Source: Tricholoma matsutake (taxonomy: Eukaryota > Basidiomycota > Agaricomycetes > Agaricales > Tricholomataceae). From it: a DNA stretch of 64,000 nt. The stretch covers positions 4,402,001 through 4,466,000 of the forward strand of contig AP026544.2 of NCBI GenBank assembly GCA_026075535.2, in the 5' to 3' direction. Made by a program: the position numbers and the translations under genes. Below are positions 23,801 to 35,174 of the stretch, piece after piece. Each line of letters begins with the position of its first letter. The stretch's first letter is position 1. The notes under the pieces are model-generated. The model had not been told where the DNA came from, did not search any database, and saw only the letters and a program-made list of their open reading frames with translations.

Positions 23801-25043
23801 CTGCTGAGTGGCAAGCAGTGTTCTCTTTGTCGAGGACATTTTGGGATTGGAGAATGTGGATGTCCATCCATCTGTCCATCCATCTGTCTGTCTCATAGAA
23901 ATAATCAAGTTTTCTGTGCTACAAAATTACAATATGGGTCACATAATGATACAACCACACTTACTGCGGTGAATATTATCAAATATAACCCCCACGCAGA
24001 GTGATGCTAGAGTTTTTGGTGAATGTTGTTCATCACATGATTTCAAAATCCACCGACATGGACTACACATTCTCACTCACTTCATTCCTGATGAACATAT
24101 ATGCATCTTACCATGAAAGCTACCTGAGATTTGCATGGAATATACATCTTATAATTCCTCTACTGTATCAGGTGAAAATTAGCTAAGTTGATAATTACAT
24201 AATTTTGATAGCAGTGGCTGCTGCAAGGCTGTAGACCACCCTTACATTGCAAGGGGTTGCATATATAATGCACAATGTACTTGTGTACAATTAAAATATA
24301 GTTTCCATATTATTGTAGTGGAAGAATGCAAAGTGCAGATGGATGGATGGATGGATGGACATCTGGATTCTCCAAAGCCAAAACTTTCTGTCTTTGTCGG
24401 TACTAGAAATCTCAATAATCACCATACAATCCTTAGAACTTTTGGGGTAGTAGCACAATTGTTTCATTGTCTAGTATTGATGGTGTGCTCGATCTTTTCA
24501 GAAGTGCACAGAAATTTCTAAAGTTCACTTTTCATTGTAGCTGCAGGTTTTGTTGACAAAAAAGCAATTTGTCATGTCACATGGGAGTGACATATGTGAC
24601 ACACATTCCATATTTGGTACAATTGTCACATTTTGGTCAATTCAATATGGCTCCAATGAACGAGGATATGAATGTTGTTTTCATGTCACATGTGGGGCAT
24701 ATAAATAGGACAAATGGCACCCTTGACAACCCAAAACATTAGTCAGAGAGGCCCAATGAAATTTGGATTTTTGAGATACTGTATGAGTGCCTCTTACATC
24801 AGCTAACCAACATGTTATTTGAGTAGTATATATTCTATACTTTGAGTACTTGTACTGTACTTTAGTTTCCTCCCACAAAATATGCTAAGTTCCTTACATG
24901 TTTCATTCTCCTTGAGTGCTGGAAGCTTCAGCTTCCTTCCAGGTACACCTAAACCCTATAGATTGTAATTGGAAGAGGGGAAGTGTTTGAAGAAGTAGGT
25001 AGTCATCCAAAAGGTAAGGAAGATGAAGTGTACAATGTGAGGA
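20898..25043. other. 4.1-kb spacer without supported genes
   Basis: Open frames here are short (under 110 codons) and carry no motif. Landmarks: a GC-rich block at 22419-22480 beginning TAGTGATGTGCCCGGCCCGG, which resembles a hAT-type transposon end but has no partner; a pure C run at 23304-23321 (18 bp); (CCAT)n and (GGAT)n short tandem repeats at 23862-23892 and 24338-24360; and an imperfect repeat at 24783-24943 shared with the hAT-like element at 50673-52735. The right part is A/T-rich and may be old element debris. Confidence 0.55.
24783..24943 (+). repeat. 160-bp repeat shared in inverse orientation with 50805-50975
   Basis: The order of matching words is the same in both: GAGTGCCTCTTACATCA, then GTAGTATATA, GAGTACTTGTACTGTA, AAGTTCCTTA, CTTGAGTG and GGAAGCTTCAGCTTCCTTCC (GGAAGCTACAGCTTCCTTCC in the other copy). 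The second copy lies inside the hAT-like element at 50673-52735, in inverse orientation. This one may be a fragment of a related element. Confidence 0.7.
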
Positions 25044-25216
25044 GCATGTGTAAGGGGACTAGGGGGTGCCCTGTGTGTTTCTCCTATTTTTTACATTTGT
25101 CCTACATTTTTCCTCACTTCATTTCCTTCTATTCTTCATTTTCTATGATTTTTCCTTATTTTACTACTAATTTTCCTTTCTATCACATTTGTGCATGTAA
25201 CATGCCCCCTAGCGCC

Positions 25217-25510
25217 ATGGACACATCAGAGAGCCTTGATGCACTAGAAAGCAATGTTACTGGAATATGCATGCAAATCAATTCACTTAAATCTATGATC
25301 AAAAACTTTGTCAGAACCCTTCAGACTAGCTCAACAACCAATATTCCCCCCATTGTGACTCCAAGTGTGCCCAATAATGACTCACCTAATGCACCCAATA
25401 ATGATGCACCTAACGTGCCCACTAAGGAGTGCACCCAGATCAAACTGTCCCCCCCCACCAAATTTAATAGTGTGCATGTGCAGGGGCATGCATTCCTTAA
25501 TTCCTGTGAG
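25217..25510 (+). pseudogene. Gypsy-2 copy A gag, N-terminal part
   Basis: The frame starts MDTSESLDALES and continues through a coiled stretch and an Asn/Pro-rich linker (NNDSPNAPNNDAPNVP) to LSPPTKFN, the start of the capsid-like domain. It is cut at FLNSCE by the Gypsy-3 insertion; the matching sequence resumes at 31264 with LYISLQSHQF. Confidence 0.85.
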
Positions 25511-25724
25511 TGTAAGATAATTTCCTATTATCTTACTACCTTGCCACAACACGCATTACCTTACCCTTCCAGACCATTACTAATATACACGATCATGTGC
25601 ACGAGTGTTGATTTCCCAAAACAATGTCGTAGTTAACTCTCATTCTACCTTAATCCATATCAAGTTCCAATTTACTCGGTCTCTCGTTCTTAAGTGATCA
25701 AGGCATGAGAGTGCCTTTGTTACA
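25511..25724 (+). repeat. Gypsy-3 5' LTR
   Basis: 214 bp, begins TGTAAGATAA and ends TTGTTACA. It contains the short inverted block AAGATAATTTCCTATTATCTT near its start. Confidence 0.92.
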
Positions 25725-26339
25725 CTTCTTTTTTAAATTTGAACTCGACGAAACCTCCTTCTCTTTCAAAGCATTCCAGCAGGAACTCCTGGAAATAAAA
25801 ACCCCCTGCCTCCTACTCCTGCTTCTCGCGGAGAAGCGCACCTGTCAAATATAACTTCCAAGCGACACCAGGTTGTACATCAGTTTTCTATACCCAGCGT
25901 TATCTACACGGTCATCTACCCCTTCTGGGTGAGAAGTCCAATCACATCAGAATGCTATAGTCATCTACCCTTTCTGGGCGAGAAGTCCCTACTGCATCAG
26001 AACACTCAGAACACCGGCACTGTCTCACCTGCCCCAATCCCCAGAGTATCCCTGTATCATATATATATATCCACCCCGCCCCGACAGTGTAACACCCAGA
26101 CTTGCCACCTTAAAATCACGCTCTGACCCCGTCAACCTGTCTCGAATTCCCTCATGAACTGTACCGCTCACCACCAGGAGCAGAGCACGTGCATTATGCC
26201 CACTGACCACAGCACCGTCCTTGCTTTCTTCACTATCTCCATCCCCAGCCTCAACTCCAGCTCCAGCTCAAACACAACCACCACCCCATTGTATCCCTTC
26301 CTCCGATTCCGAGTCAGATACTCTGATCCAGTCTTCACC

Positions 26340-28040
26340 ATGACACCCAACGTTGCTCCACTGTATGCACCTGCCGAGGTTAAACAGGTGTCACCGTCTT
26401 CTGTGCCTCTTCTCTCTGTGGGCCGCCTCACGATTAAAGTGATCCGTCAATTTGAAACCGCGTGCCACCGTTACTTCTTCGTGAAGAGCGTGGTGGCTGA
26501 TGAATGTGTAGGGAAAATCATTTACAATTTCAAGTCCACTGCTGTCCAATCCTGGATTAACGCCGATGAAGCCCATCTCATCGCTCTGACCTTCCCTGAA
26601 TTTCTCGTCGCTCTCAAGAAGAAATTCTTGCCTTGTTCGTGGGAAGACGAGCTCGTACAAGATCAGATCATCGCTCAAAATTCTACAGACTTTGTCACTT
26701 GGGTAAACAATGTTCGCAATGCCAACGATGAACTCGGTGCTGCCAAATCGCTATATCATACTCCTGACAACCGTTTCCACCTACATTTGATCCCATGCCT
26801 CTCTGATGGCATGAAGCGTTTGTACAAAGCTAACAACAGCACTGCCCCTGGTGCATCCAAAGGCACACTTGACACAATTACAGACTTTGAGGAGTGGATG
26901 GAGCGACTCCAGCTTTTGGAGCAGGACTTACAGGCCAGCCGTGTGGGATGGGTGAACCACGCCGTGAAAGCTGGTAATGTATTGCGTGATTCCTCTGCCT
27001 CTAACATCGATAGCACTCCCAGCAGTACTTCGACCCCATACACCACCCCTCTCAAACCTCTCACCGATGACAAGAAGACTCTCCTCAGGCAACACCTTGG
27101 GTGTTACAAGTGTCGCGTTTTTTACGTGGGACACCTGGGATGAAACTGTACCAACCCCCGCCCAACGCTCGAAGATTGCAAGAGGGTGACAGCTGCAAAT
27201 GCGGCCAAAGCCAAAGCGGCATACAACAAGATCCAAGTGGCGTCACAGACCACATCCACCATGGTCGCCGCAATTTTCGAGGCGGATGCAGTTTTGGAAG
27301 AGAGCGAAAGCAATGGTGATTCGGAAGAATTTGTGGATGCTAACAAAGTAGATGAGTACGTGCCTTCGCCTTTTGCTCTTCCCCAACACCTTCGTTGGAT
27401 GTGTTGTATTGATGCCCCCACTACCTGTGCTCCCACTCCTGTTGATGCTCTCATTGACCATGGTTCGTCTCCAGTCTTGATTTCTAGCCAGCTGGCGGAG
27501 ATCCTGTGCCTCACTGCAAGACCGCTTTTCAAATCTCTCTCTGTCTCTGGAGCTTTCACGAAGAAGAATAATTCAGCAACACCCCTCGTCTTAACACATT
27601 ATTGTAAACTGTCAATTCAATCCCCGGATGCCCTCTGGCACTCCTGTGTTATCAACGCAATCATTTGTCCCGAGCTACACACCGACTTAATACTTGGACT
27701 CGATTTTCTAGTGAAAAATAAAATAGTTGTCGACACCGAACTTAGGACTGTCATTGCAAAAGATTCTGGCTATGATCTATTGAATCCCCCCGACCCCAAA
27801 CTACATTGTCGACCTATCAGAAAATCACCACCAGAACGTTGTAAGCTTGAAGCGCAACAAATCAAAGCCGGACAGCAAAATGCACGCAAGAAGCGAGTTC
27901 TCGTCCATATGGAGCTGATGGCTCTGTTTGATGAAAACCCAGAACATTTTGATATGATGGCATTCACGACCGGCCCGCCCGATCTCATTGCAACAATCAA
28001 AACTCGGATCGTGCAATTGGCAGGAGAAGCAACATTGTGA
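26340..28040 (+). pseudogene. Gypsy-3 gag and protease, broken by TGA
   Basis: Gag reads from MTPNVAPLYAPAEVKQV (26340; the same frame is open from 26154) through a capsid-like region with FLVALKKKFLP. A zinc knuckle GCYKCRVFYVGH is cut by TGA at 27141-27143 just before its last Cys. The frame then resumes with NCTNPRPTLEDCKRVTAANA. The aspartic protease motif is VDALIDHGSSPVLIS, with His where D-S/T-G is usual, and ILGLDFL follows. A second TGA ends the piece at 28038-28040. All parts are in one frame, so the stops are mutations rather than a frame change. Confidence 0.88.
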
Positions 28041-29350
28041 AAACTAGACAAGCAAACAAAAGCTACTTTTGTCGACCGCTTCCCATCCGATATACCACAT
28101 GTAAAAGACCTTCCTCACACCATTTACCACCATATAAAACTGATGCCTGGGGCACCGGTCTTGGTCTTGCGTGCGTATGGATGCCCACGCAAATACAGAA
28201 CGGGATGGAAAACACTGATTGATCAACATGTAGCAGCAGGGAGGATCCATCCATCATCATCCCCATATGCCTCTCCATCTTTCATAATACCGAAAGCGGA
28301 CCCAACGGTCCTACCTCAGTGGGTAAACGATTACAGACACCTGAACAGAGTAACGGTCCCAGACAATTACCCACTTCCACGGATCGATGACATTCTAGCA
28401 GATTGTGCAAAAGGGAAAATCTGGGGCAAGATCGATATGACGAATTCTTTTTTTCAGACGCTAGTACATCCGGATGACATCAAGTACACAGCAACACTGA
28501 CCCCATTTGGGTTGTGGGAATGGGTCATTATGCCCATGGGTATGCGAAACTCACTGGCCACACATCAGAGGCGTGTCACACTAGCACTCAAAGATCTTAT
28601 TGGGAAAATATGCCAGGTATACCTGGATGACGTTATCATTTGGTCAAATACTCTAGAGGAACATAAGCAAAACATTGCGAAGGTCCTGGAAGCATTAAGG
28701 GAAGCTCACTTATACTGCTCACTGAAGAAGTCAACACTCTTCACTACAGAGATCGACTTCTTAGGTCACCACATCTCGGCATGGGGAATTGAGGTGGACC
28801 AATCAAAAGTCCTGCATATTCTCAACTGGCCAGCACCAAAATCGGCAAAACATGTGCACCAATTCCTAGGTCTAGTCAGATATATCGCAGTGTTTCTCCC
28901 CACTCTTGCTGAATACACCGCGGTACTCATGCCACTTACTCAGAAAGAATGCAACGTGGCCTTCCCATCTTGGACTTGTCATCATCAGGCCGCATTCGAC
29001 AACATCAAAAGACTGGTCATCAGCAGAGACTGCTTGATGACAATTGACCATGAGAACCCCGGACCCAACAAAATTTTTGTTACGTGCGACGCAAGCAAGA
29101 GAAGAACGGGTGCTGTACTTTCATTCGGGTGACATGGGAAGCTGCCTGGCTGGTAGCTTTTGAAAGCAGGCAGATGAACAGTGCCGAATGGAACTATCCT
29201 GTCCATGAACAAGAAATGCTAGCAATTATGAGGGTGCTTAAGAAGTGGTGAGTTGACTTACTGGGCTCTCACATTCACATCCGCACTGACCATAAGACCT
29301 TACAGAACTTCAATTTACAACGAGATCTGTCACAGCAACAGGCTCATTGG
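28041..29350 (+). pseudogene. Gypsy-3 reverse transcriptase and RNase H, frameshifted
   Basis: RT shows PSFIIPKADP, WVNDYRHLN, KIDMTNSFFQT, LTPFGLWEWVIMPMGMRN and the catalytic YLDD in VYLDDVIIWS (near 28620). RNase H starts IFVTCDASKRRTGAVLS and shifts frame at about 29128. In the new frame it continues TWEAAWLVAFESRQMNSAEWNY, is cut by TGA at 29249-29251 (KKW-stop-VDLLG, where Arg is expected), then DHKTLQNF and NTVADALSR. Confidence 0.88.
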
Positions 29351-30991
29351 ATGGAGTACCTTTTGCAATTTGAATACAGCATAACTTATATCAATGGACA
29401 TAAGAATACAGTTGCCGACGCACTATCCAGGCTCCCGGACTCAGTGGACATGGAAACACCAGTTGTGGTAGTTGCCGCAGTCTTCTCCATTCATTCCAAC
29501 CCAAAGCTGATTACTAGGATTAAAAAGGGATATCACAGTGACCCTTGGTGCCTAGGAATCCTGGATGACCTAAAGCGAGAAATGGTGGACTCAAAATTGA
29601 ACATCGTACTCAAACATGGGCTACTCTTCATAGGGCAACGATTGGTTATCCCAAAGTACAAAGACTTGAGGGAGTGGTTGTTCCAATTAGCGCACGACAA
29701 CCTGGGGCATTTTGGAGCGGAAAAATCATACGCTAACCTCCACAACAACTTCTACTGGCCCAATATGAGAAGAGATCTGGTGCGTGGATATGTATCTGGT
29801 TGCATGGACTGCCAACGGAATAAATCATCAACATCAAAGACAGCTGGACCATTACATCCCTTACCTGTACCCGACAAACATTTCAACTCGGTGGCAATTG
29901 ATTTTGTAGGGCCTTTACCGAAAGATGATGGTTTCGATGCCATCGTTACAATGACAGATCGACTCAGCGCAGATATACAGATTGCGGCATGCACTACCGA
30001 TATGACTGCAGAAGATTTTGCGTTCTTGTTCTTTGACAAGTGGTACTGCGAAAACAGATGCCCGTTGGAAATAATCAGTGACCGCGACAAAATCTTTGTA
30101 TCAAAATTTTGGAGAGCACTCATCAAACTCATGGGCATAAATCATAAATTATCAACAGCGTACCACCCTCAGACAGACGGGTCTTTGGAGCGGTCAAACA
30201 AAACTATTGTGCAGTGTCTGCATTTTCACGTAGAATGGAACCAGAAGGGCTGGGTCAAAGTGTTACTGAAAGTAAGATTTGACATGATGAATTCGCTGAA
30301 CGGATCCACAGGAGTATCCCCTTTTGTGCTGAAAACTGGGCATTCACCATGGCTGTTACCACCAATTGTCATACCACCAACTACCACGGAGGACCCGACT
30401 GAAGTTCCCCAGGAAGTGGAGGCCCAAACATTCATGGAGAGGATGGAAGAGGAGACGAATGCAGCAAGGGATAATCTCCTTGCAGCAAAAATTCAGCAGG
30501 CACATTCGGTCAACAAAGACTGCATTCCCAACCCTGCTTTTCATGTAGGGGACAGAGTCATGCTGGCCACCACTCACAGACGAAGAGACTACATACATGC
30601 TAAGGATGGACGTGTGGCCAAATTCATGCCACGATTCGACGGACCTTATGAAGTCACACAAGCCTTCCCAGAATCATCCTCGTACAAACTCAAACTACCA
30701 CCCACTACAAAAATGCATCCTACATTCCACGTCACACAACTACATATGCATACACCCAATGATGACCAACTCTTCCCTTCCCACGCAAACAACGCTCCGA
30801 AGCTGCTAGTCACTCCGGATGGTTCAGAAGAATATTTCATTGACAAAATCCTCGACTGTCGACCGAGGGGACAGGGTCACCAATTCCTAGTATGTTGGAG
30901 CGGGTATGGGCCCGAGCACAATCTCTGCTTACCTAGATCCAAAGTACTGGAGACTGAGGTGCTCGCATTATATGAAGCTCAAAACGCATGA
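29351..30991 (+). pseudogene. Gypsy-3 RNase H end, integrase and chromodomain (open, 546 codons)
   Basis: This part of pol is uninterrupted. It has the RNase H end (NTVADALSRLPD), the integrase zinc-binding HHCC (HDNLGHFG... CMDCQRN), and the DDE core (AIDFVGPLP, SDRDKIFVSKFW, DGSLERSNKTI). The C-terminal chromodomain reads EEYFIDKILDCRPRGQGHQF then LVCWSGYG. Such domains direct chromoviruses to silent chromatin. It lies in a different frame from gag and RT because of the shift near 29128. Confidence 0.92.
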
Positions 30992-31044
30992 GTAGGCTTG
31001 AACACCTACGTGGGTTTTTTTTTTTTCAAGAGGATGTATGCAAG

Positions 31045-31258
31045 TGTAAGATAATTTCCTATTATCTTACTACCTTGCCGCGACACACATTACCTTACCC
31101 TTCTGGACCATTACTAATATATGCGATCACGTGCATGAGTGTTGATTTCCTGAAACAATGTTGTAGTTAACTCTCATCCTACCTTAATCCATATCAAGTT
31201 CCAATTTACTTGGTCTCTCGTTCTTAAGTGATCAAGGCACGAGAGTGCCTTCGTTACA
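31045..31258 (+). repeat. Gypsy-3 3' LTR
   Basis: 214 bp, TGTAAGATAA to TCGTTACA, followed at once by TSD GTGAG and resumed Gypsy-2 gag. Confidence 0.92.
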
Positions 31259-31263
31259 GTGAG

Positions 31264-32046
31264 TTGTACATCAGTCTCCAGTCACATCAATTTGTTGACA
31301 ATGCTGCAAAAATTTATTGGGCCTTCACATACATGAAATCTGAATGCACCTATCTCTACATGGACCATACTCTGTGCCAAACTAAAGAGCTTGGTTCTCT
31401 ACCTTTCTCCACTTGGGGTAACATTTGAGCAGAGTTTGTATGCCACTTCTGTCCCCTCAATGAGCGCCACTGAGCAGTGACATGGCTTGAGTCATCCTCT
31501 TACCATCAGGCACATCGATCCATGGATGATTATATTGATGAGTTTAAGGATTTGGTGGACATGGCAGGATATGGGAGTGGGCTACCAGTTGTGGTGAAGT
31601 TCCAATGGGGCCTCAATTGAGAGATTCAGGACCAGATTTCACATATGTTGGAAGGGCGCCCAGCAGATGATGATATCTATGCTTGGTATGAAGCTGCTTC
31701 ACTCTGTGATGAGAACTGACTCACAAATGTGGTGTTTAATGCTGCATTCTGTGCTCCAACTACCACTCATGCACCCTACACCTTCAATCGAACCCTTCCC
31801 CAGCATAACCCCATTCCTGTCCATCAGACTCCCACACTGTCCCAGTACCAATGGATGTTGATGCAGCCCATAGTTGTGCACGTAGGTTGGATCTCTGCTA
31901 CTGCTGTGGGGAAACTGGGCACATGGCCAGAGCATGTCCACATCATCAGGATATCTGCATGCTCACCCCCAAGGGGCAAGATGAACTCCTCCAGGACCTG
32001 TTGGCACTTGTAGATGTCAAGGAAGCAAAGGATCAGGTTGCAGAGT
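31264..32046 (+). pseudogene. Gypsy-2 copy A gag, C-terminal part with zinc knuckle
   Basis: The capsid-like region resumes after Gypsy-3 (SLQSHQFVDNAAKIYWAFTYMK without a break except that only part is quoted here: LQSHQF, AAKIYWAF, YIDEFKDLVDMAGY). Several stops interrupt it, including TGA at 31618-31620, which is CGA in copy A' (complement 62171-62173). The zinc knuckle is CYCCGETGHMARAC (around 31896-31940), a clean CX2CX4HX4C. Confidence 0.85.
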
Positions 32047-32099
32047 AATCAAGTCAGAAGTTGTAGAGGAGCAGGAGTTTTCTATTCGCAGCAAGTGAA

Positions 32100-34472
32100 T
32101 TGTATGCCCTTGCTGCCTGTCCATGACCACTTTGAAGTTTTGTCAGTTGAATCCCCAGAGGATGAATCTAATTCCATGATTGTTCCCCTCTCTGACCCTT
32201 CAAAGTTGGCTGAAGACATACCTACTCTTCCTATCTCTCCCTCTGCCCCACGCCCCAGAATTAAATCATGGGAGTGCAAACTACCACACAAATATATCAT
32301 TGCATCCACTTCCTCTACACATTCCTTGAACCTAGCAATCAAACTACAGACTACCGACACTGGACAGATACTCAGTGTCTCTGTGCTCCTGGACTCTGGT
32401 GTGACTGGTCTCTTCATCAATGCCCATCTTGCACAACAACATTGCCTGAATACTCGCTCACTCTCACATCTGATACCTGTTTATAATGTGGATGGGTCCC
32501 CAAACAAAGCTGGTGCCATCCGAGAGGTTGTAGACCTGGTCCTCCATTACAAAGATCATAGTGAGTGTGCCCTTTTTGCTGTCACTCAGTTAGGAAAGCA
32601 GAAGGTGATCTTGGGCTATCCATGGCTTCAAGACCACAACCAAGAGGTCAACTGGTGTACTGGGGAGGTTACAATGAGCCGGTGTCCATCCCACTGTTGC
32701 ACTTGTTTCATGGAAGCCAGACAAGAACACTGTGGACAAAGGGCCTCAGTACGACGCACTTGGAAGTGTCATGCCAGACCCCTGCCTGTGCCTGAGGTGG
32801 AGTTAGAGGGGGTTCCTGATCTGATGCCAGACTCAGATGATGATGAGGAGGAGCCAGAGGAAGTGGAGTAAGGTGATCAGATCTTCTACACTGCAATTCA
32901 TCCATCACACAAGGTGTGTGCTACATCAAACATATCCCAATGCCTTGCCAAGGCCTTTCACAAAAACAATGCTGCTAAATCCTCTACTGATTCCTTGCTT
33001 CCTCATCTCCATGAGTTTGGGGATGTGTTCTCCAAGGAATCATTCAACTCTCTCCCTGTGTGCAAGCCATGGGATCACATGATTGAACTCACCCCCAGTG
33101 CAACCCCTTCATCCTGCAAGGTCTATGCTCTCTCTCCTAAAGAACAGTGACAGCTTGACCAGTTCATTGACGAGCATCTGGCCTCTGGATGTATTCGACC
33201 ACTGAAGTCACTCATGGCCTCTCCCTTTTTCTTTGTCAAGAAGAAGGATGGCTCACTTCAACAAGTTCAAGACTACAGAAGGCTCAACAACATCACAGTC
33301 AAAAATCGCTACCCAGTACCTCTCATCTCCAAACTTGTGAACCAGCTCCATGGAGCCTGATACTTCACCAAGCTCAATGTCCATTGGGGTTACAATAATG
33401 TGAGGATAAAGGAGGGAGATGAGTGGAAGGCAGCCTTTTGTACTGACTGTGGTCTTTTTGAACTGCTTGTCATGTTCTTTGGCCTTACTAATAGTCCTGC
33501 CACCTTTCAGACCATGATGAATGACATCTTCCATGACCTCAACCTCAAAGGCATTGTTTGTATCTATCTCAACAATATCCTCATCTTCACTTGCATGGTT
33601 GAAGAGCACCATCACATCATGCACCTCATCCTGGAACGACTTCAACAGTACAAACTCTACCTTTGTCAGGACAAATGCGAGTTTGAGAAGACCAAGATTG
33701 AGTACCTCAGCCTGATTATCTCAGAGGATCAGGTGGAAATGGATCCTATCAAGGTGAATGGGGTCATGGCTTGGCCAATGCTCACAAACAAGAAAGAGGT
33801 GCAGTCTTTCCTGGGCTTCATCAATTTCCATTGGTGTTTTATCAAGGATTTCTCACATCATGCACAACCACTATTCGACTTGACAGGAAAGGAGGCATGC
33901 AGGTGGGATAATGCACAACAGGAGGCATTCAAAAAGCTTAACCAGATGGTCACTTCCACTCCCATTCTTACCTTTGCTGACAATTCACGCCCTTTTCGTG
34001 TAGAAGCCAACAGTTCTGACTTTGCGATGGGCACCGTGTTGTCTCAGCAGTCTCCAGAGGACCAGAAGTGGCATCCTGTTGCATTCTACTCCAAAAGCCT
34101 TAGTGCTGTAGAGTGAAACTATGAGATCCATAACAAGGAGATGTTGGTGATAATGCGCACACTTGAGGAATGGCAACACTTTCTCAAGGGTGCCCAACAC
34201 AAGGTGGAAATTTGGACAGATCACAAGAATCTTGAGTACTTTATGATGGCCAAGAAATTGAATCATCATCAAGCTTGTTGGTCCCTGTATCTATCAAGAT
34301 TTGACTGCTCCTTGCACCACCGTCTGGGTCACAGCATGGGGAAGACCAATGCACTCTCCCAACATGCAGACCATGGGGATGGCAGCAATGACAACCAAAA
34401 CATTGTGTTGTTGCAGCCAGACCTGTTCACCATTCAGGCACTGGAAGGCATCACACCCCAGGGTGAGGAGCA
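32100..34472 (+). pseudogene. Gypsy-2 copy A protease, RT and RNase H, heavily mutated
   Basis: Protease: SVLLDSGVTGLFINAHLA (about 32380). [39 protein letters not shown]. The catalytic motif reads IYLNNILIF instead of YLDD; in copy A' it is IYLDDILIF. RNase H: FRVEANSSDFAMG, HKVEIWTDHKNLEYF. Stops at 33148-33150, 33358-33360 and 34114-34116 are TGA where Arg is expected (EEQ-stop-QLD, GA-stop-YF, VE-stop-NYEIH); a TAA at 32869-32871 replaces GAA of copy A'. Many Arg have become Cys, His or Gln. Confidence 0.9.
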
Positions 34473-35169
34473 TGTCAAGAACTGTTCATCGCCTGATCAG
34501 AACCAGCATCTGTCCGACCCTTTTCTGCATGTCAAACCCGACATTCACCAACTCCTCCCATTCCCAGCTGCCTTGCATGCTGTGCATGAGGCTGCCTTGT
34601 ACAGCACCCACAGCTGCCGTCTCTTTTGCAAATTCAACTACGGACTCCTGTGTGGCCCCCACTAAGTAATTTATTTATGCAGTTGAGACACTGCTGCAGT
34701 TACCGAGACATTCTGCTCCGATTCCGGACTCCAGTATTTAAGCTTAGTTAGTTTCGACTTGTATTCCTCAGTTCATATATCAACATAGACTCAACAAAAA
34801 CTCGATAAAGACTTAACATAAATCTGCCAATCCAATCTCATTCTACTCCTACCTCTGACCTCTGAGAGTCCAAACTTCATTTGACTTGACCTCTAGTTCT
34901 CCCTCTGAAGTTCTGGTCTCATCCGAACTTAACCCAAGTCCCTCCGTACTCTTCCCTGCACTTTCCACACCTACCTGCTCCTACCTCCAAACCTTCGTCT
35001 TGAAATTAGGACACCAGATGAGGTGAAGGGCACAACTTCTTATAAGTTGAAGCCAAGTCCTTTCTGTTCCCCTTTCACAGAATCTGCTATGACCCGACAA
35101 CTTATCTGCTATTGACATCTGCAGGGTCCAACCAGATTCTGATGTGCACCTCAGGATTAGTTCTTAACA
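34473..35169 (+). repeat. Solo LTR of an unrelated family inside Gypsy-2 pol
   Basis: A 697-bp non-coding block starts TGTCAAGAAC and ends GTTCTTAACA, a 10-bp inverted repeat with one mismatch. It is flanked by TSD GAGCA (34468-34472 and 35170-35174). Removing it restores the Gypsy-2 frame (QGEE then QDILHDIHRTNH). No internal region remains, so this is a solo LTR. The strand is not known; TATTTAAG near 34735 could be its promoter if it points right. Confidence 0.85.
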
Positions 35170-35174
35170 GAGCA

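Larger units (their letters stand above)
25511..31258 (+). mobile_element. Gypsy-3, complete LTR element (chromovirus type) nested in Gypsy-2 gag
   Basis: Two 214-bp LTRs (25511-25724 and 31045-31258), both TGTAAGAT...GTTACA, flank 5.3 kb of coding sequence; TSD GTGAG is at 25506-25510 and 31259-31263. The uninterrupted target can be read in copy A' (complement of about 62525), where CCTGTGAGTTGTAC is continuous. LTRs differ at roughly a dozen positions, mostly C/T and G/A. Confidence 0.96.

Noticed and set aside
27141..27143. Programmed stop readthrough between Gypsy-3 gag and pol
   Set aside because: The TGA lies within the zinc knuckle, and similar TGAs occur at many Arg sites inside catalytic domains, so mutation is simpler.
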